Assembly: GCF_041080655.1 (NCBI RefSeq)
Contig: NZ_CP163525.1
Coordinates: 4,898,001-4,962,000, forward strand
Length of the DNA: 64,000 nt
Origin: Streptomyces sp. CG4
GTDB lineage: Bacteria > Actinomycetota > Actinomycetes > Streptomycetales > Streptomycetaceae
Direction: 5' to 3'
Shown here: positions 42,509-50,825 of the stretch, in pieces
Position numbering within the stretch: position 1 is the stretch's first letter
How the letters are laid out: each line of letters starts with the position of its first letter
Translations under genes and position numbers: made by a program
Notes under the pieces: model-generated
The model's input: only the letters and a program-made list of their open reading frames with translations
Told to the model about the DNA's origin: nothing
The model's database searches: none

Positions 42509-44053
42509 ATGCCCAGTGCAGAGATGACGCCCGCGAGCATGCACGAGCCCGAGCCCGTGCGGCCCGCCACGGCAGAACCCGTGCGGCCGACCAGTGAGGA
42601 CGAGATCGCCCGGGCCGGCAGTGAGCTGATCGGCGGTCCGCTCGGGCGGCGCGCCCTGCTCGGGACCTCCTGGTGGACCCCCGTACGAGTTGTCGCGCTC
42701 GTGGCCATCGGCATGTTCGCCCTCGGCCTGGTCCAGAAGGCCCCCTGCTATCACAGCGCCTGGTTCTTCGGCGCGAGCAGCCAGTACACGCACGCCTGCT
42801 ATTCGGACATTCCACACCTCTACCAAGGCCGTGGGTTCGCCGACCATCTCGTGCCGTACTTCGACAAGCTCCCCGACGACATGTCGGGTGGCATGGGCTA
42901 CCTCGAATATCCGGTGCTGACCGGTGTGTTCATGGAGGTGGCCTCCTGGCTGACCCCGCACAGCGGCGGCATCCAGCAACAGGAGCAGTGGTACTGGTTC
43001 GTCAACGCCGGAATGCTCTTGGTGTGCGCGGCCGTCATCGCCGTCTGCGCCGCCCGCACCCACCGCCGGCGCCCCTGGGACGGTCTGTTGGTCGCCCTGG
43101 CGCCCGCCTTCGTGCTCACGGCGACCATCAACTGGGACCTGCTGGCGGTGGCGCTCACGGCCGCCGCGATGCTGATGTGGTCCCGGAGCCGTCCCGTCGC
43201 CTTCGGCGTCCTTCTGGGCCTCGCCACGGCCGCCAAACTCTATCCCGTGTTCCTGCTCGGCCCGTTGTTCGTGCTGTGCTGGCGGGCCGGCAAGTGGCGG
43301 GAGCTCACCCAGGCCGTGGCCGGTACCGCGATCGCCTGGTTCGTGGTGAACGCACCGGTGATGCTCTTCGCTTTCCAGGGCTGGTCGAAGTTCTACACGT
43401 TCAGCCAGGAACGGGGCGTCGACTTCGGCTCGTTCTGGCTGATCTGGGCGCAGAACTCCAGCAACCCACCCAGCACCGGCTTCGTGAACACCGCCGCCAC
43501 GGTGCTGGTGGTGCTGTGCTTCCTCGGCATCGCCGCGCTGACGTTCACCGCCCCGCGTCGGCCGCGCTTCGCCCAGCTGGCCTTCCTGGTGGTGGCGGCC
43601 TTCATCCTCACCAACAAGGTCTACTCCCCGCAGTACGTCCTGTGGCTGGTGCCGCTCGCAGTCCTCGCCCGGCCCAAGTGGCGGGACTTCCTGATCTGGC
43701 AGGCGGGAGAGATCGCGTACTTCCTGGGCATCTGGATGTACCTCGCCTACACGACCAGCGGAGACGCCCACAAGGGGCTGCCGACTCACGGCTATCACTG
43801 GGCCATCGTGCTGCACCTGGCGGGCACGCTGTATCTGTGCGCCGTCGTCGTACGGGACATCCTCATGCCGGAGCGGGACGTGGTGCGCCGGTCGGGCGAC
43901 GACGACCCCTCGGGCGGGGTGCTCGACGGCGCGCAGGACGTCTTCGTGCTCGGTACGGCAGCCCATCCGCCGCGGCACGCCGCCCACATCGAAGTGCCTC
44001 AGGTGGACTGGGGCAGGCCGCTCCCGCCCTCCTCCGAGGTGCGTTCGCTCTGA
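42509..44053 (+). CDS. GT87-type (DUF2029) polyprenyl-phosphate-dependent glycosyltransferase
   Basis: This 514-residue integral membrane protein has about 10-12 helices, an early conserved region (YSDIPHLYQGRGFADHLVPYFD, GYLEYPVLTG) and a later TINWDLLAVAL. That fits the GT-C fold of mannosyl/arabinosyltransferases using lipid-linked sugars (DUF2029/GT87). It probably modifies an envelope glycan on the outer face of the membrane; donor and acceptor are unknown. I chose the ATG at 42509 (MPSAEMTPAS); an ATG at 42500 is also possible. It sits between a PBP and an Alr-fold/FemX pair, all envelope genes. Confidence 0.82.
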   Translation: MPSAEMTPASMHEPEPVRPATAEPVRPTSEDEIARAGSELIGGPLGRRALLGTSWWTPVRVVALVAIGMFALGLVQKAPCYHSAWFFGASSQYTHACYSDIPHLYQGRGFADHLVPYFDKLPDDMSGGMGYLEYPVLTGVFMEVASWLTPHSGGIQQQEQWYWFVNAGMLLVCAAVIAVCAARTHRRRPWDGLLVALAPAFVLTATINWDLLAVALTAAAMLMWSRSRPVAFGVLLGLATAAKLYPVFLLGPLFVLCWRAGKWRELTQAVAGTAIAWFVVNAPVMLFAFQGWSKFYTFSQERGVDFGSFWLIWAQNSSNPPSTGFVNTAATVLVVLCFLGIAALTFTAPRRPRFAQLAFLVVAAFILTNKVYSPQYVLWLVPLAVLARPKWRDFLIWQAGEIAYFLGIWMYLAYTTSGDAHKGLPTHGYHWAIVLHLAGTLYLCAVVVRDILMPERDVVRRSGDDDPSGGVLDGAQDVFVLGTAAHPPRHAAHIEVPQVDWGRPLPPSSEVRSL

Positions 44054-44066
44054 GCGAACGCACCTC
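44036..44066. terminator. Hairpin overlapping the GT87 stop codon
   Basis: A 15-bp perfect inverted repeat (arms GAGGTGCGTTCGCTC and GAGCGAACGCACCTC, one base apart) spans the stop codon of the GT87 gene. Confidence 0.5.
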
Positions 44067-44080
44067 CGGAAGGCCATGAA

Positions 44081-44115
44081 GAAGGCCGTACACGAGTGAT
44101 GCGTGTACGGCCTTC
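44081..44115. terminator. Bidirectional terminator between GT87 gene and Alr-fold gene
   Basis: A 13-bp perfect stem (GAAGGCCGTACAC with GTGTACGGCCTTC) with a 9-nt loop lies between convergent genes and is followed by TCTCGCTG. Confidence 0.75.
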
Positions 44116-44157
44116 TCGCTGTGCCGGCCCGGGCTCAGCGGTCCCTGAGCCGGTCGG

Positions 44158-45189
44158 TCAGCGGTCCACGATGCGGTCGAACTGCGTGGTGGTGTGCCGC
44201 AGATGGGCCACCAGCTCGTCGCCGACCTTCGGCTCCGGGGCGTCCGACGGGACGAACAGGATCGACACCTGCATGTGCGGGGGCTCGGCGAACCAGCGCT
44301 GCTTGCCGCCCCAGACGAACGGAGAAAGGTTCCGGTTGACCGTGGCGAGGCCGGCCCGTGCGACGCCCTTGGCGCGCGGCATGACGCCATGCAGGGCCTT
44401 CGGGGCCTCCAGGCCCACCCCGTGGGACGTTCCGCCCGCCGCGACCACCAGGAAGCCGTCGGAGGCCGCCTTCTGCTGCCGGTAGCCGAACCGGTCGCCC
44501 TTGGACACGCGCGTGACGTCCAGGACGGCACCGCGGTACTCGGTGGCCTCGTGGTCCCCCAGCCACAGCCGCGTGCCGATGCGGGCGCGGAACCGGGTCT
44601 GCGGGAACTGCTGCTGCAGGCGGGCGAGTTCATCGGCCTTGAGATGGCTGACGAACATCGTGTGCAGCGGCAGCCGAGCCGCGCGCAGCCGGTCCATCCA
44701 GCCGATGACCTCCTCGACGGCGTCCGAGCCGTCGGTGCGGTCCAGCGGCAGATGGATGGCGAAGCCCTCCAGCCGGACGTTCTCTATGGCCTGGTGCAGC
44801 TGGGGCAGGTCCTGCTCGCTGATGCCGTGGCGCTTCATCGAGGACATCACCTCGATGACGACACGTGCGCCGACGAGGCCGTACACGCCGTCGACCGACG
44901 ACACCGAGCGCACCACCCGGTCGGGCAGCGGCACGGGTTCCTCGCCGCGCCGGTAGGGCGTCAGCACCAGCAGGTCACCGCCGAAGAAGTCCTTGATGCG
45001 CGCGGCTTCGTAGGTCGTGCCGACCGCGAGCAGGTCCGCGCCGAGCCGCGTGGCCTCCTCCGACAGCCGTTCGTGCCCGAAGCCGTAGCCGTTGCCCTTG
45101 CAGACCGGGACGAGACCCGGGAACTGCTCCTGCACGTGCTTGTGGTGCGCCCGCCAGCGCGCGGTGTCGACGTAGAGCGTGAGCGCCAT
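44158..45189 (-). CDS. Alanine racemase-fold PLP enzyme, divergent
   Basis: This 343-residue protein has the fold-type III barrel with the PLP lysine in CKGNGYGFG (Lys31; family VxKxxxYG), and a C-terminal domain where GDRFGYRQ places Tyr236 at the position of the racemase catalytic tyrosine. However, the family GYADG block is replaced by GGTSHGVG (252-259) and the MDQ region is missing. It may therefore act on another amino acid or have a changed role; it is unlikely to be the housekeeping Alr. It follows the FemX-like gene by 82 bp on the same strand, suggesting joint supply of an unusual cell-wall amino acid. ATG start. Confidence 0.75.
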   Translation of the reverse strand: MALTLYVDTARWRAHHKHVQEQFPGLVPVCKGNGYGFGHERLSEEATRLGADLLAVGTTYEAARIKDFFGGDLLVLTPYRRGEEPVPLPDRVVRSVSSVDGVYGLVGARVVIEVMSSMKRHGISEQDLPQLHQAIENVRLEGFAIHLPLDRTDGSDAVEEVIGWMDRLRAARLPLHTMFVSHLKADELARLQQQFPQTRFRARIGTRLWLGDHEATEYRGAVLDVTRVSKGDRFGYRQQKAASDGFLVVAAGGTSHGVGLEAPKALHGVMPRAKGVARAGLATVNRNLSPFVWGGKQRWFAEPPHMQVSILFVPSDAPEPKVGDELVAHLRHTTTQFDRIVDR

Positions 45190-45271
45190 GGCCGGACCCG
45201 GAACCTTTCTCGTGGCTGCGGTGTACTCAGAGATGTGAAAGCTGAACCCTATGGAATCAAACGCCCGTGGC

Positions 45272-46393
45272 TCAGCGGCGCGACATGTAGATGTCGAGTG
45301 CCTTGTGAAGCAGCTTGTTCAACGGGAAGTCCCACTCACCGAGGTACTCGGCGGCCTGACCGCCGGTGCCGACCTTGAACTGGATCAGGCCGAAGAGGTG
45401 GTCCGTCTCGTCCAGTGAGTCGGAGATGCCGCGCAGGTCGTAGACGGTGGCGCCGAGCGCGTAGGCGTCGCGCAGCATCCGCCACTGCATCGCGTTCGAG
45501 GGCCGGACCTCACGGCCGATGTTGTCGGAGGCTCCGTAGGAGTACCAGACGTGTCCGCCCACGATCAGCATCGTCGCCGCGGACAGGTTCACGCCGTTGT
45601 GGCGGGCGAAGTACAGCCGCATCCGGTTCGGGTCCTCGGTGTTGAGGGCCGTCCACATGCGCTGGAAGTACGACAGCGGGCGGGGCCGGAAGTGGTCGCG
45701 CACCGCCGTGATCTCGTACAGCCGCTGCCACTCGGCCAGGTCCTGGTAACCGCCCTGGACGACCTCGACGCCGGCCTTCTCGGCCTTCTTGATGTTGCGG
45801 CGCCACAGCTGGTTGAAGTTCTTGTGGACCTCTTCCAGGGAACGGTTCGCCAGCGGCACCTGGAAGACATAGCGCGGCTGGACGTCGCCGAAGCCGGCGC
45901 CGCCGTCCTCGCCCTGCTGCCAGCCCATACGGCGCAGCTTGTCGGCCACCTCGAAGGCACGCGGCTCGATGAAGTCGGCCTCCATGTCACGCAGCCGCTT
46001 GACGTCCTGGTCCTGGATGCCCTTCTTGATGGTCTCCGCGTTCCAGCGGCGGATGATCACCGGCGGGCCCATCTTCACGGAGAAGGCGCCCTGCTGCTTC
46101 AGGTGCGCCAGCATCGGCTGGATCCAGTCGTCCAGATTCGGCGCGAACCAGTTGATCACCGGGCCCTCGGGGAGATACGCGAGATAGCGCTTGATCTTGG
46201 GCAGCTGCCGGTAGAGGACCAGGCCGGCGCCGACCATTTCGCCGGTGCGGTCGTCGAACCAGCCGAGGTGCTCGGAGCGCCACTCCGCCTTCACGTCGGC
46301 CCAGGCCGGGACCTGCATGTGGCTCGCCGACGGCAGGCTCTGGATGTAGGCCAGATGATGCTCGCGGCTGATGGTCCTCAGGGTCAGGCTCAT
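45272..46393 (-). CDS. FemX/FemAB-type peptidoglycan aminoacyltransferase
   Basis: This 373-residue protein contains two GNAT-like lobes and the FemAB pattern (MQVPAWADVKAEW; KINRYLAYLPEGPVINW-like KRYLAYLPEGPVINW; FNQLWRRNIKKAEKAGVEV; CT-type GASDNIGREVRPSNAMQWRMLRDAYALGATVYDLRG). FemX enzymes add the first bridge amino acid, glycine in Streptomyces, to lipid II from aminoacyl-tRNA. The GSSG helical tRNA-binding arm of staphylococcal FemA is absent. ATG at 46393 with GAGGAG 10 nt upstream. Its partner gene downstream encodes the Alr-fold protein. Confidence 0.9.
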   Translation of the reverse strand: MSLTLRTISREHHLAYIQSLPSASHMQVPAWADVKAEWRSEHLGWFDDRTGEMVGAGLVLYRQLPKIKRYLAYLPEGPVINWFAPNLDDWIQPMLAHLKQQGAFSVKMGPPVIIRRWNAETIKKGIQDQDVKRLRDMEADFIEPRAFEVADKLRRMGWQQGEDGGAGFGDVQPRYVFQVPLANRSLEEVHKNFNQLWRRNIKKAEKAGVEVVQGGYQDLAEWQRLYEITAVRDHFRPRPLSYFQRMWTALNTEDPNRMRLYFARHNGVNLSAATMLIVGGHVWYSYGASDNIGREVRPSNAMQWRMLRDAYALGATVYDLRGISDSLDETDHLFGLIQFKVGTGGQAAEYLGEWDFPLNKLLHKALDIYMSRR

Positions 46394-46575
46394 GTCGGGG
46401 CGCTCCTCGGGCTGGTGTGTCCCCATGGGTTCAGGGGCTCCGGCTCTCGCGCCGAAGCCTACTGCGCCGTGCGAGCGCCCCGACTGGGCGTACGGGCCTT
46501 AACCCCGGCCGGACGGAATGACCAGGGGTGACTCGTGAGGTTGGAAAGGGAAGTGGGACGTACGCCGTCCGGCGG

Positions 46576-46893
46576 TCAGCGGCCGATGACTCCGCCGAAC
46601 AGTCCGCCGTGTGCCATGCCGATCAGGAAACCGACCCCTGCGGCGCCGAGACCCAGGATCAGACCGAAGCGCTGCCGCGTGGTCACCGAGATCCACTGTC
46701 CGTAGACGCCGACGCCGAGTCCGACCAGGCCTGCCCACGAGGTCAGCAGATGGAGGCTGTGGAAGAAGGACGTGATGAAGGACAGCACGCCGAGGACGAG
46801 CGCGGCCGCCGTCAGGCTGTCCTGGAGCGGATGGGGCTTGCCGTCCGTGGCGAAGAGGGAACCGGCGGTGTTGGGATGCAATGCCTGTGCCAT
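46576..46893 (-). CDS. Small integral membrane protein, three helices
   Basis: From the ATG at 46893 (AGGAGG 6 nt upstream) it has 105 residues with three predicted transmembrane helices (LTAAALVLGVLSFITSFFHSL, WAGLVGLGVGVYGQWISV, FGLILGLGAAGVGFLIGMAHGG) and a hydrophilic N terminus of about 25 residues. I recognise no functional motif. It is divergent from rpsF and conserved at this spot in Streptomyces, as far as I can recall. Confidence 0.75.
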   Translation of the reverse strand: MAQALHPNTAGSLFATDGKPHPLQDSLTAAALVLGVLSFITSFFHSLHLLTSWAGLVGLGVGVYGQWISVTTRQRFGLILGLGAAGVGFLIGMAHGGLFGGVIGR

Positions 46894-46973
46894 GGGCACC
46901 TCCTGCGGAAAGCGGCGCATCGTAGCGCCGCACACACCCGTCGTGTACAGAGTGGCGGCCTTCACAGCCGGAT

Positions 46974-47003
46974 TTCAACCGGAAGCGGGTGTGCGGGTAG
47001 TCT
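46974..47003 (+). promoter_or_regulatory. Candidate promoter of the rpsF operon
   Basis: TTCAAC, an 18-bp spacer and TAGTCT (46998-47003) form a plausible housekeeping promoter about 160 bp upstream of rpsF, in the only gap before the operon. Confidence 0.35.
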
Positions 47004-47165
47004 GTACCGTCTGCACCGGTGTCTGCTCAAGCCTGCCCAGGTAACACTGCGGGAACCCTCAGGGACCCCCGATTGTCAGTGGCGGCCGATACCGTTGCGT
47101 ACGCATCACAACCCTCCTGCCACGGAACGACCGTGGCCGCTGAGTCCAAAGGAGGTGGGTTCCAC

Positions 47166-47456
47166 ATGCGTCACTACGAGGTGATGGTCATCCTCGACCC
47201 CGATCTGGAGGAGCGCGCTGTCGCCCCCCTGATCGAGAACTTCCTCTCCGTCGTCCGTGAGGGCAACGGCAAGGTGGAGAAGGTCGACACCTGGGGCCGT
47301 CGTCGTCTCGCGTACGAGATCAAGAAGAAGCCCGAGGGCATCTACTCGGTCATCGACCTGCAGGCCGAGCCTGCGGTCGTGAAGGAGCTCGACCGCCAGA
47401 TGAACCTGAACGAGTCGGTCCTCCGGACCAAGGTCCTCCGCCCCGAGACCCACTGA
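47166..47456 (+). CDS. rpsF: 30S ribosomal protein S6
   Basis: This 96-residue protein starts MRHYEVMVILDPDLEER and has the WGRRRLAYEIKKKPEGIY core of S6, which pairs with S18 on the platform of the small subunit. The ribosome site AAAGGAGGTG is near perfect. The frame is open upstream to 47019, but homology and this site fix the start at 47166. First gene of rpsF-ssb-rpsR-rplI. Confidence 0.98.
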   Translation: MRHYEVMVILDPDLEERAVAPLIENFLSVVREGNGKVEKVDTWGRRRLAYEIKKKPEGIYSVIDLQAEPAVVKELDRQMNLNESVLRTKVLRPETH

Positions 47457-47533
47457 GCCTTCCCGCTCAGCTGATCTCGGGATTCGAGTAGCAAGCAAGC
47501 AGCCAGAGCAGCAAACCCGCCGAGAGGTTCCCC

Positions 47534-48124
47534 ATGGCAGGCGAGACCGTCATCACGGTCATCGGCAATCTTGTCGACGACCCCGAGCTGCGCTTCACCC
47601 CGTCCGGTGCGGCGGTCGCGAAGTTCCGTGTCGCGTCCACTCCCCGCACCTTCGACCGCCAGACGAACGAGTGGAAGGACGGCGAGAGCCTCTTCCTGAC
47701 CTGCTCGGTCTGGCGTCAGGCGGCGGAGAACGTCGCCGAGTCGCTCCAGCGAGGCATGCGCGTCATCGTGCAGGGCCGGCTGAAGCAGCGGTCCTACGAG
47801 GACCGTGAGGGCGTCAAGCGCACGGTCTACGAGCTGGACGTCGAGGAAGTCGGCCCCAGCCTGCGCAACGCCACGGCCAAGGTCACCAAGACCGCCGGTG
47901 GCGCTCGCGGTGGCCAGGGCGGTTACGGCGGCGGTGGCGGCCAGGGTGGCGGCGGCTGGGGCGGAGGCCCCGGTGGCGGCCAGCAGGGCGGCGGCGCTCC
48001 GGCCGACGACCCGTGGGCGACCGGCGCTCCCGCCGGTGGCAACCAGGGCGGCGGCCAGGCTGGCGGTGGCTGGGGCGGAGGCTCCGGCGGCGGTGGCGGC
48101 TACTCGGACGAGCCCCCCTTCTAA
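47534..48124 (+). CDS. ssb: Single-stranded DNA-binding protein
   Basis: SSB coats single-stranded DNA at forks and recruits repair proteins. The 196 residues comprise an OB fold (1-110, ITVIGNLVDDPELRFTPSG, FLTCSVWRQAAENVAESL), a long Gly-rich flexible linker (about 118-190) and the acidic protein-interaction tip SDEPPF. ATG start. The placement between S6 and S18 genes marks it as the main, replication SSB (SsbA) of the two usually found in Streptomyces. Confidence 0.97.
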   Translation: MAGETVITVIGNLVDDPELRFTPSGAAVAKFRVASTPRTFDRQTNEWKDGESLFLTCSVWRQAAENVAESLQRGMRVIVQGRLKQRSYEDREGVKRTVYELDVEEVGPSLRNATAKVTKTAGGARGGQGGYGGGGGQGGGGWGGGPGGGQQGGGAPADDPWATGAPAGGNQGGGQAGGGWGGGSGGGGGYSDEPPF

Positions 48125-48165
48125 GGGCTCGCATCCCCACTTCTTGATCACACAGGAGAAACACC

Positions 48166-48402
48166 ATGGCGAAGCCGCCTGTGCGCAAGCCTAAGAAGAA
48201 GGTCTGCGCTTTCTGCAAGGACAAGGTCACGTACGTGGACTACAAGGACACGAACATGCTGCGGAAGTTCATTTCCGACCGCGGCAAGATCCGTGCCCGC
48301 CGCGTGACCGGCAACTGCACGCAGCACCAGCGTGACGTCGCCACGGCCGTCAAGAACAGCCGTGAGATGGCGCTGCTGCCCTACACGTCCACCGCGCGCT
48401 AA
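48166..48402 (+). CDS. rpsR: 30S ribosomal protein S18 (cysteine-containing form)
   Basis: The 78-residue basic protein has VCAFCKDKV near the N terminus and a further Cys in GNCTQHQRDV. These cysteines fit the zinc-binding C+ type; Streptomyces usually also carries a Cys-free S18 paralogue, under Zur control, elsewhere. Core block ISDRGKIRARRVTG. ATG with AGGAG upstream. Confidence 0.97.
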   Translation: MAKPPVRKPKKKVCAFCKDKVTYVDYKDTNMLRKFISDRGKIRARRVTGNCTQHQRDVATAVKNSREMALLPYTSTAR

Positions 48403-48420
48403 GGGAAGGGTGACCGACTC

Positions 48421-48867
48421 ATGAAGATCATCCTCACCCACGAGGTCACTGGCCTCGGTGCCGCGGGCGACGTCGTCGACGTCAAGGACGGTTACGCTCG
48501 CAACTACCTGATCCCGCGGAAGTTCGCTATCCGCTGGACCAAGGGCGGCGAGAAGGACGTCGAGCAGATCCGCCGCGCTCGCAAGATCCACGAGATCCAG
48601 ACCATCGAGCAGGCCAACCAGGTCAAGGCCCAGCTCGAGGGCGTGAAGGTCCGCCTGGCTGTCCGCTCCGGCGACTCCGGCCGTCTCTTCGGTTCCGTCA
48701 CCCCGGCCGACATCGCGTCCGCGATCAAGGCTTCCGGTGGCCCCGAGGTCGACAAGCGTCGCATCGAGCTGTCCGCCCCGATCAAGACCCTGGGCGCCCA
48801 CGAGACGTCCGTGCGTCTGCACCCCGAGGTTGCCGCCAAGGTCAACATCGAGGTTGTCGCGGCGTAA
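48421..48867 (+). CDS. rplI: 50S ribosomal protein L9
   Basis: This 148-residue protein has the N-terminal 23S rRNA-binding lobe (MKIILTHEVTGLGAAGDVVDVKDGYARNYLIPR), a long connecting helix and the C-terminal lobe (SGRLFGSVTPADIASAI). L9 restrains translating ribosomes. Last gene of the operon; a strong terminator follows. Confidence 0.98.
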   Translation: MKIILTHEVTGLGAAGDVVDVKDGYARNYLIPRKFAIRWTKGGEKDVEQIRRARKIHEIQTIEQANQVKAQLEGVKVRLAVRSGDSGRLFGSVTPADIASAIKASGGPEVDKRRIELSAPIKTLGAHETSVRLHPEVAAKVNIEVVAA

Positions 48868-48893
48868 CGCTGCGCTCGGCTTGAGCAGCTGAG

Positions 48894-48925
48894 AGAGGGG
48901 CCGCCCCGTGTGGGGCGGCCCCTCT
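48894..48925 (+). terminator. Terminator of the rpsF-rplI operon
   Basis: A 14-bp perfect stem (AGAGGGGCCGCCCC with GGGGCGGCCCCTCT) with a 4-nt loop follows rplI by 26 bp. Confidence 0.85.
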
Positions 48926-48966
48926 TCGCGTCCGGGGTCGGGGTTCGGTGACCGCAGGCGCGGCAT

Positions 48967-48980
48967 GTTTCACGTGAAAC
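48967..48980. other. parS: parS site 8 (perfect)
   Basis: Exact GTTTCACGTGAAAC between the rplI terminator and the stop of the convergent MATE gene. Confidence 0.92.
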
Positions 48981-49006
48981 CGGGACGGTGTGACCCGTCG
49001 ATCGGT

Positions 49007-50344
49007 TCAGCGGGTTGCGCCCGTCACGATCCATCTGCCCGACCGGGTGCGCAGCCACAGCGTCAGTATGCGGATGGTCATCATCAGCGTCATGGCCGCC
49101 CACAGCGCGGTGAGACCGCCGCCGAGCGTGGGGACCAGCAGGGCGGCGGGAGCGAACACCGCCAGGGTCACGACCATCGACCCGGCCAGATACGGCCCGT
49201 CGCCGGCGCCCATCAGGACTCCGTCCAGCACGAAGACGATCCCGCAGACGGGTTGCGAGAGCGCCACCATCAGCAGTGCGGGCAATGCCGCGTCCTTGAC
49301 CACGGAGTCACTGGTGAACAGCGGCAGGAAGAGCGGCCGGGCGGCCACCACGAGCAGACCGAGGACCACACCGGTCGCGATGCCCCACTGGACCATGCGG
49401 CGGCAGGCCTCGCGCGCTCCATGGGGGTCGTTCGCGCCGAGATAGCGGCCGATGATGGCCTGTCCCGCGATCGCTATCGCGTCGAGCGCGAAGGCAAGCA
49501 GGCTCCACAGGGACAGGATGATCTGGTGAGCGGCGATATCGGCGTCGCCCAGATGAGCCGCGACCGCCGTGGCGATCATCAGGATCGCCCGCAGTGACAG
49601 CGCACGGACCAGCAGTGGAACGCCCGCCTGAGCCGAAGCCCGGATACCGGCGGCGTCCGGGCGGAGGGAAGCGCCGTGCCGACGGGCGCCGCGTACGACC
49701 ACGGTCAGATAGACGGCCGCCATGCCGAACTGGGCGATGACCGTGCCCCAGGCCGAACCGGCGATGCCGAGCCCGGCACCATAGACGAGTGCCGCGTTGA
49801 GTGCGCCGTTGGCGACAAAACCTGCGACGGCGACGTAGAGCGGGGTCCTGGTGTCCTGCAGTCCGCGGAGCACTCCCGTGGCGGCGAGGACGATGAGCAT
49901 GGCCGGGATGCCCAGGGTGGAGATGCGCAGATACGTCGTGGCGTAGGGGGCCGCGGTCGTGGAGGCTCCGAAGAGGTCGACGATGCGGGGCGCCAGGGGC
50001 AGGATCACGGCGATCACGCCGATACCGAGCGTCAGTGCCAGCCAGATACCGTCCATTCCCTGCCGAATGGCCGCCTGCAGATGGCCGGCGCCGACGCGAC
50101 GGGCCACGGCGGCGGTGGTGGCGTAGGCGAGGAAGACGAAGACGCTCACCGCGGTGGCGAGGAGGGCGGAAGCCACACCGAGGCCGGCGAGCTCAGCGGT
50201 CCCGAGGTGGCCGATGATGGCGCTGTCGGCCATGACGAAGAGAGGCTCGGCGACGAGGGCGCCGAAGGCCGGGACGGCCAGCGCGACGATCTCTCTGTCG
50301 TGCCGCCGACGGGTGGCCTGGGGTATCGCGGGAGCCTGGGGCAT
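49007..50344 (-). CDS. MATE family efflux transporter (DinF type)
   Basis: This 445-residue protein has 12 transmembrane helices in two MatE halves, beginning IVALAVPAFGALVAEPLFVMADSAIIGHLGTAELAGLG, as in the DinF branch. MATE pumps export cationic drugs or metabolites with Na+ or H+. ATG start at 50344. It is convergent with the ribosomal operon and divergent from dnaB. The substrate is unknown. Confidence 0.92.
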   Translation of the reverse strand: MPQAPAIPQATRRRHDREIVALAVPAFGALVAEPLFVMADSAIIGHLGTAELAGLGVASALLATAVSVFVFLAYATTAAVARRVGAGHLQAAIRQGMDGIWLALTLGIGVIAVILPLAPRIVDLFGASTTAAPYATTYLRISTLGIPAMLIVLAATGVLRGLQDTRTPLYVAVAGFVANGALNAALVYGAGLGIAGSAWGTVIAQFGMAAVYLTVVVRGARRHGASLRPDAAGIRASAQAGVPLLVRALSLRAILMIATAVAAHLGDADIAAHQIILSLWSLLAFALDAIAIAGQAIIGRYLGANDPHGAREACRRMVQWGIATGVVLGLLVVAARPLFLPLFTSDSVVKDAALPALLMVALSQPVCGIVFVLDGVLMGAGDGPYLAGSMVVTLAVFAPAALLVPTLGGGLTALWAAMTLMMTIRILTLWLRTRSGRWIVTGATR

Positions 50345-50357
50345 GGGCGCTAATCTA

Positions 50358-50621
50358 ATCGTCCACAGGTAAGCGACGCAACTGACTTATGACCCTTACT
50401 TCCCTTCTGGGGGCGCGTCCCTTCGCGCACCGTTCGAAGCGATCTTGATCCGACTGGGGAAGTTTTTCTTCTGCACAGCCGGTGGACGGTAAAGGTGCAG
50501 GTCAAGGCTGCGGCCAGGACAAGAGGGAGGGCTTGTTCACAGCGCTGTCCACCGGATCGTGCACAGGTTTCGGGGAGTTCTCCACAGCATCCGGGCCGTC
50601 GTCCACATGGCCTGTGGATAA
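50358..50621. promoter_or_regulatory. DnaA-box-like motifs upstream of dnaB
   Basis: TCGTCCACA (50358), CTGTCCACC (50545), TTCTCCACA (50578), TCGTCCACA (50599) and TGTGGATAA (50613, the reverse of TTATCCACA) lie in the 481-bp gap 50345-50825; four of them fall within 77 bp. This gap has no gene and must hold the dnaB promoter. DnaA control of dnaB is inferred from the motifs. Confidence 0.55.
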
Positions 50622-50679
50622 CCAGATTGGCTGACGGTGCCGAGGGGCCTAACGTGGTCCGGCGCCCCCTCCTTCCCTC

Positions 50680-50706
50680 GGCCTGGGAAGTGTTCTTTCC
50701 CAGGCC
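50680..50706 (+). other. Inverted repeat in the dnaB leader
   Basis: GGCCTGGGAA and TTCCCAGGCC are perfect 10-bp arms with a 7-nt loop, about 120 bp before the dnaB start. The following bases are not T-rich, so it could be a leader hairpin or an operator rather than a terminator. Confidence 0.4.
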
Positions 50707-50825
50707 CTGGAACCGTCATAAATCCGACGCGCCGGAACCGGAGTTGGGCCTCTCATTTGTCAGTGTCGTGCCGTACAAAAGAGGACACGGCGAGGTCCGC
50801 TGTGCGGACGGGAGGAGGTGTCTCG

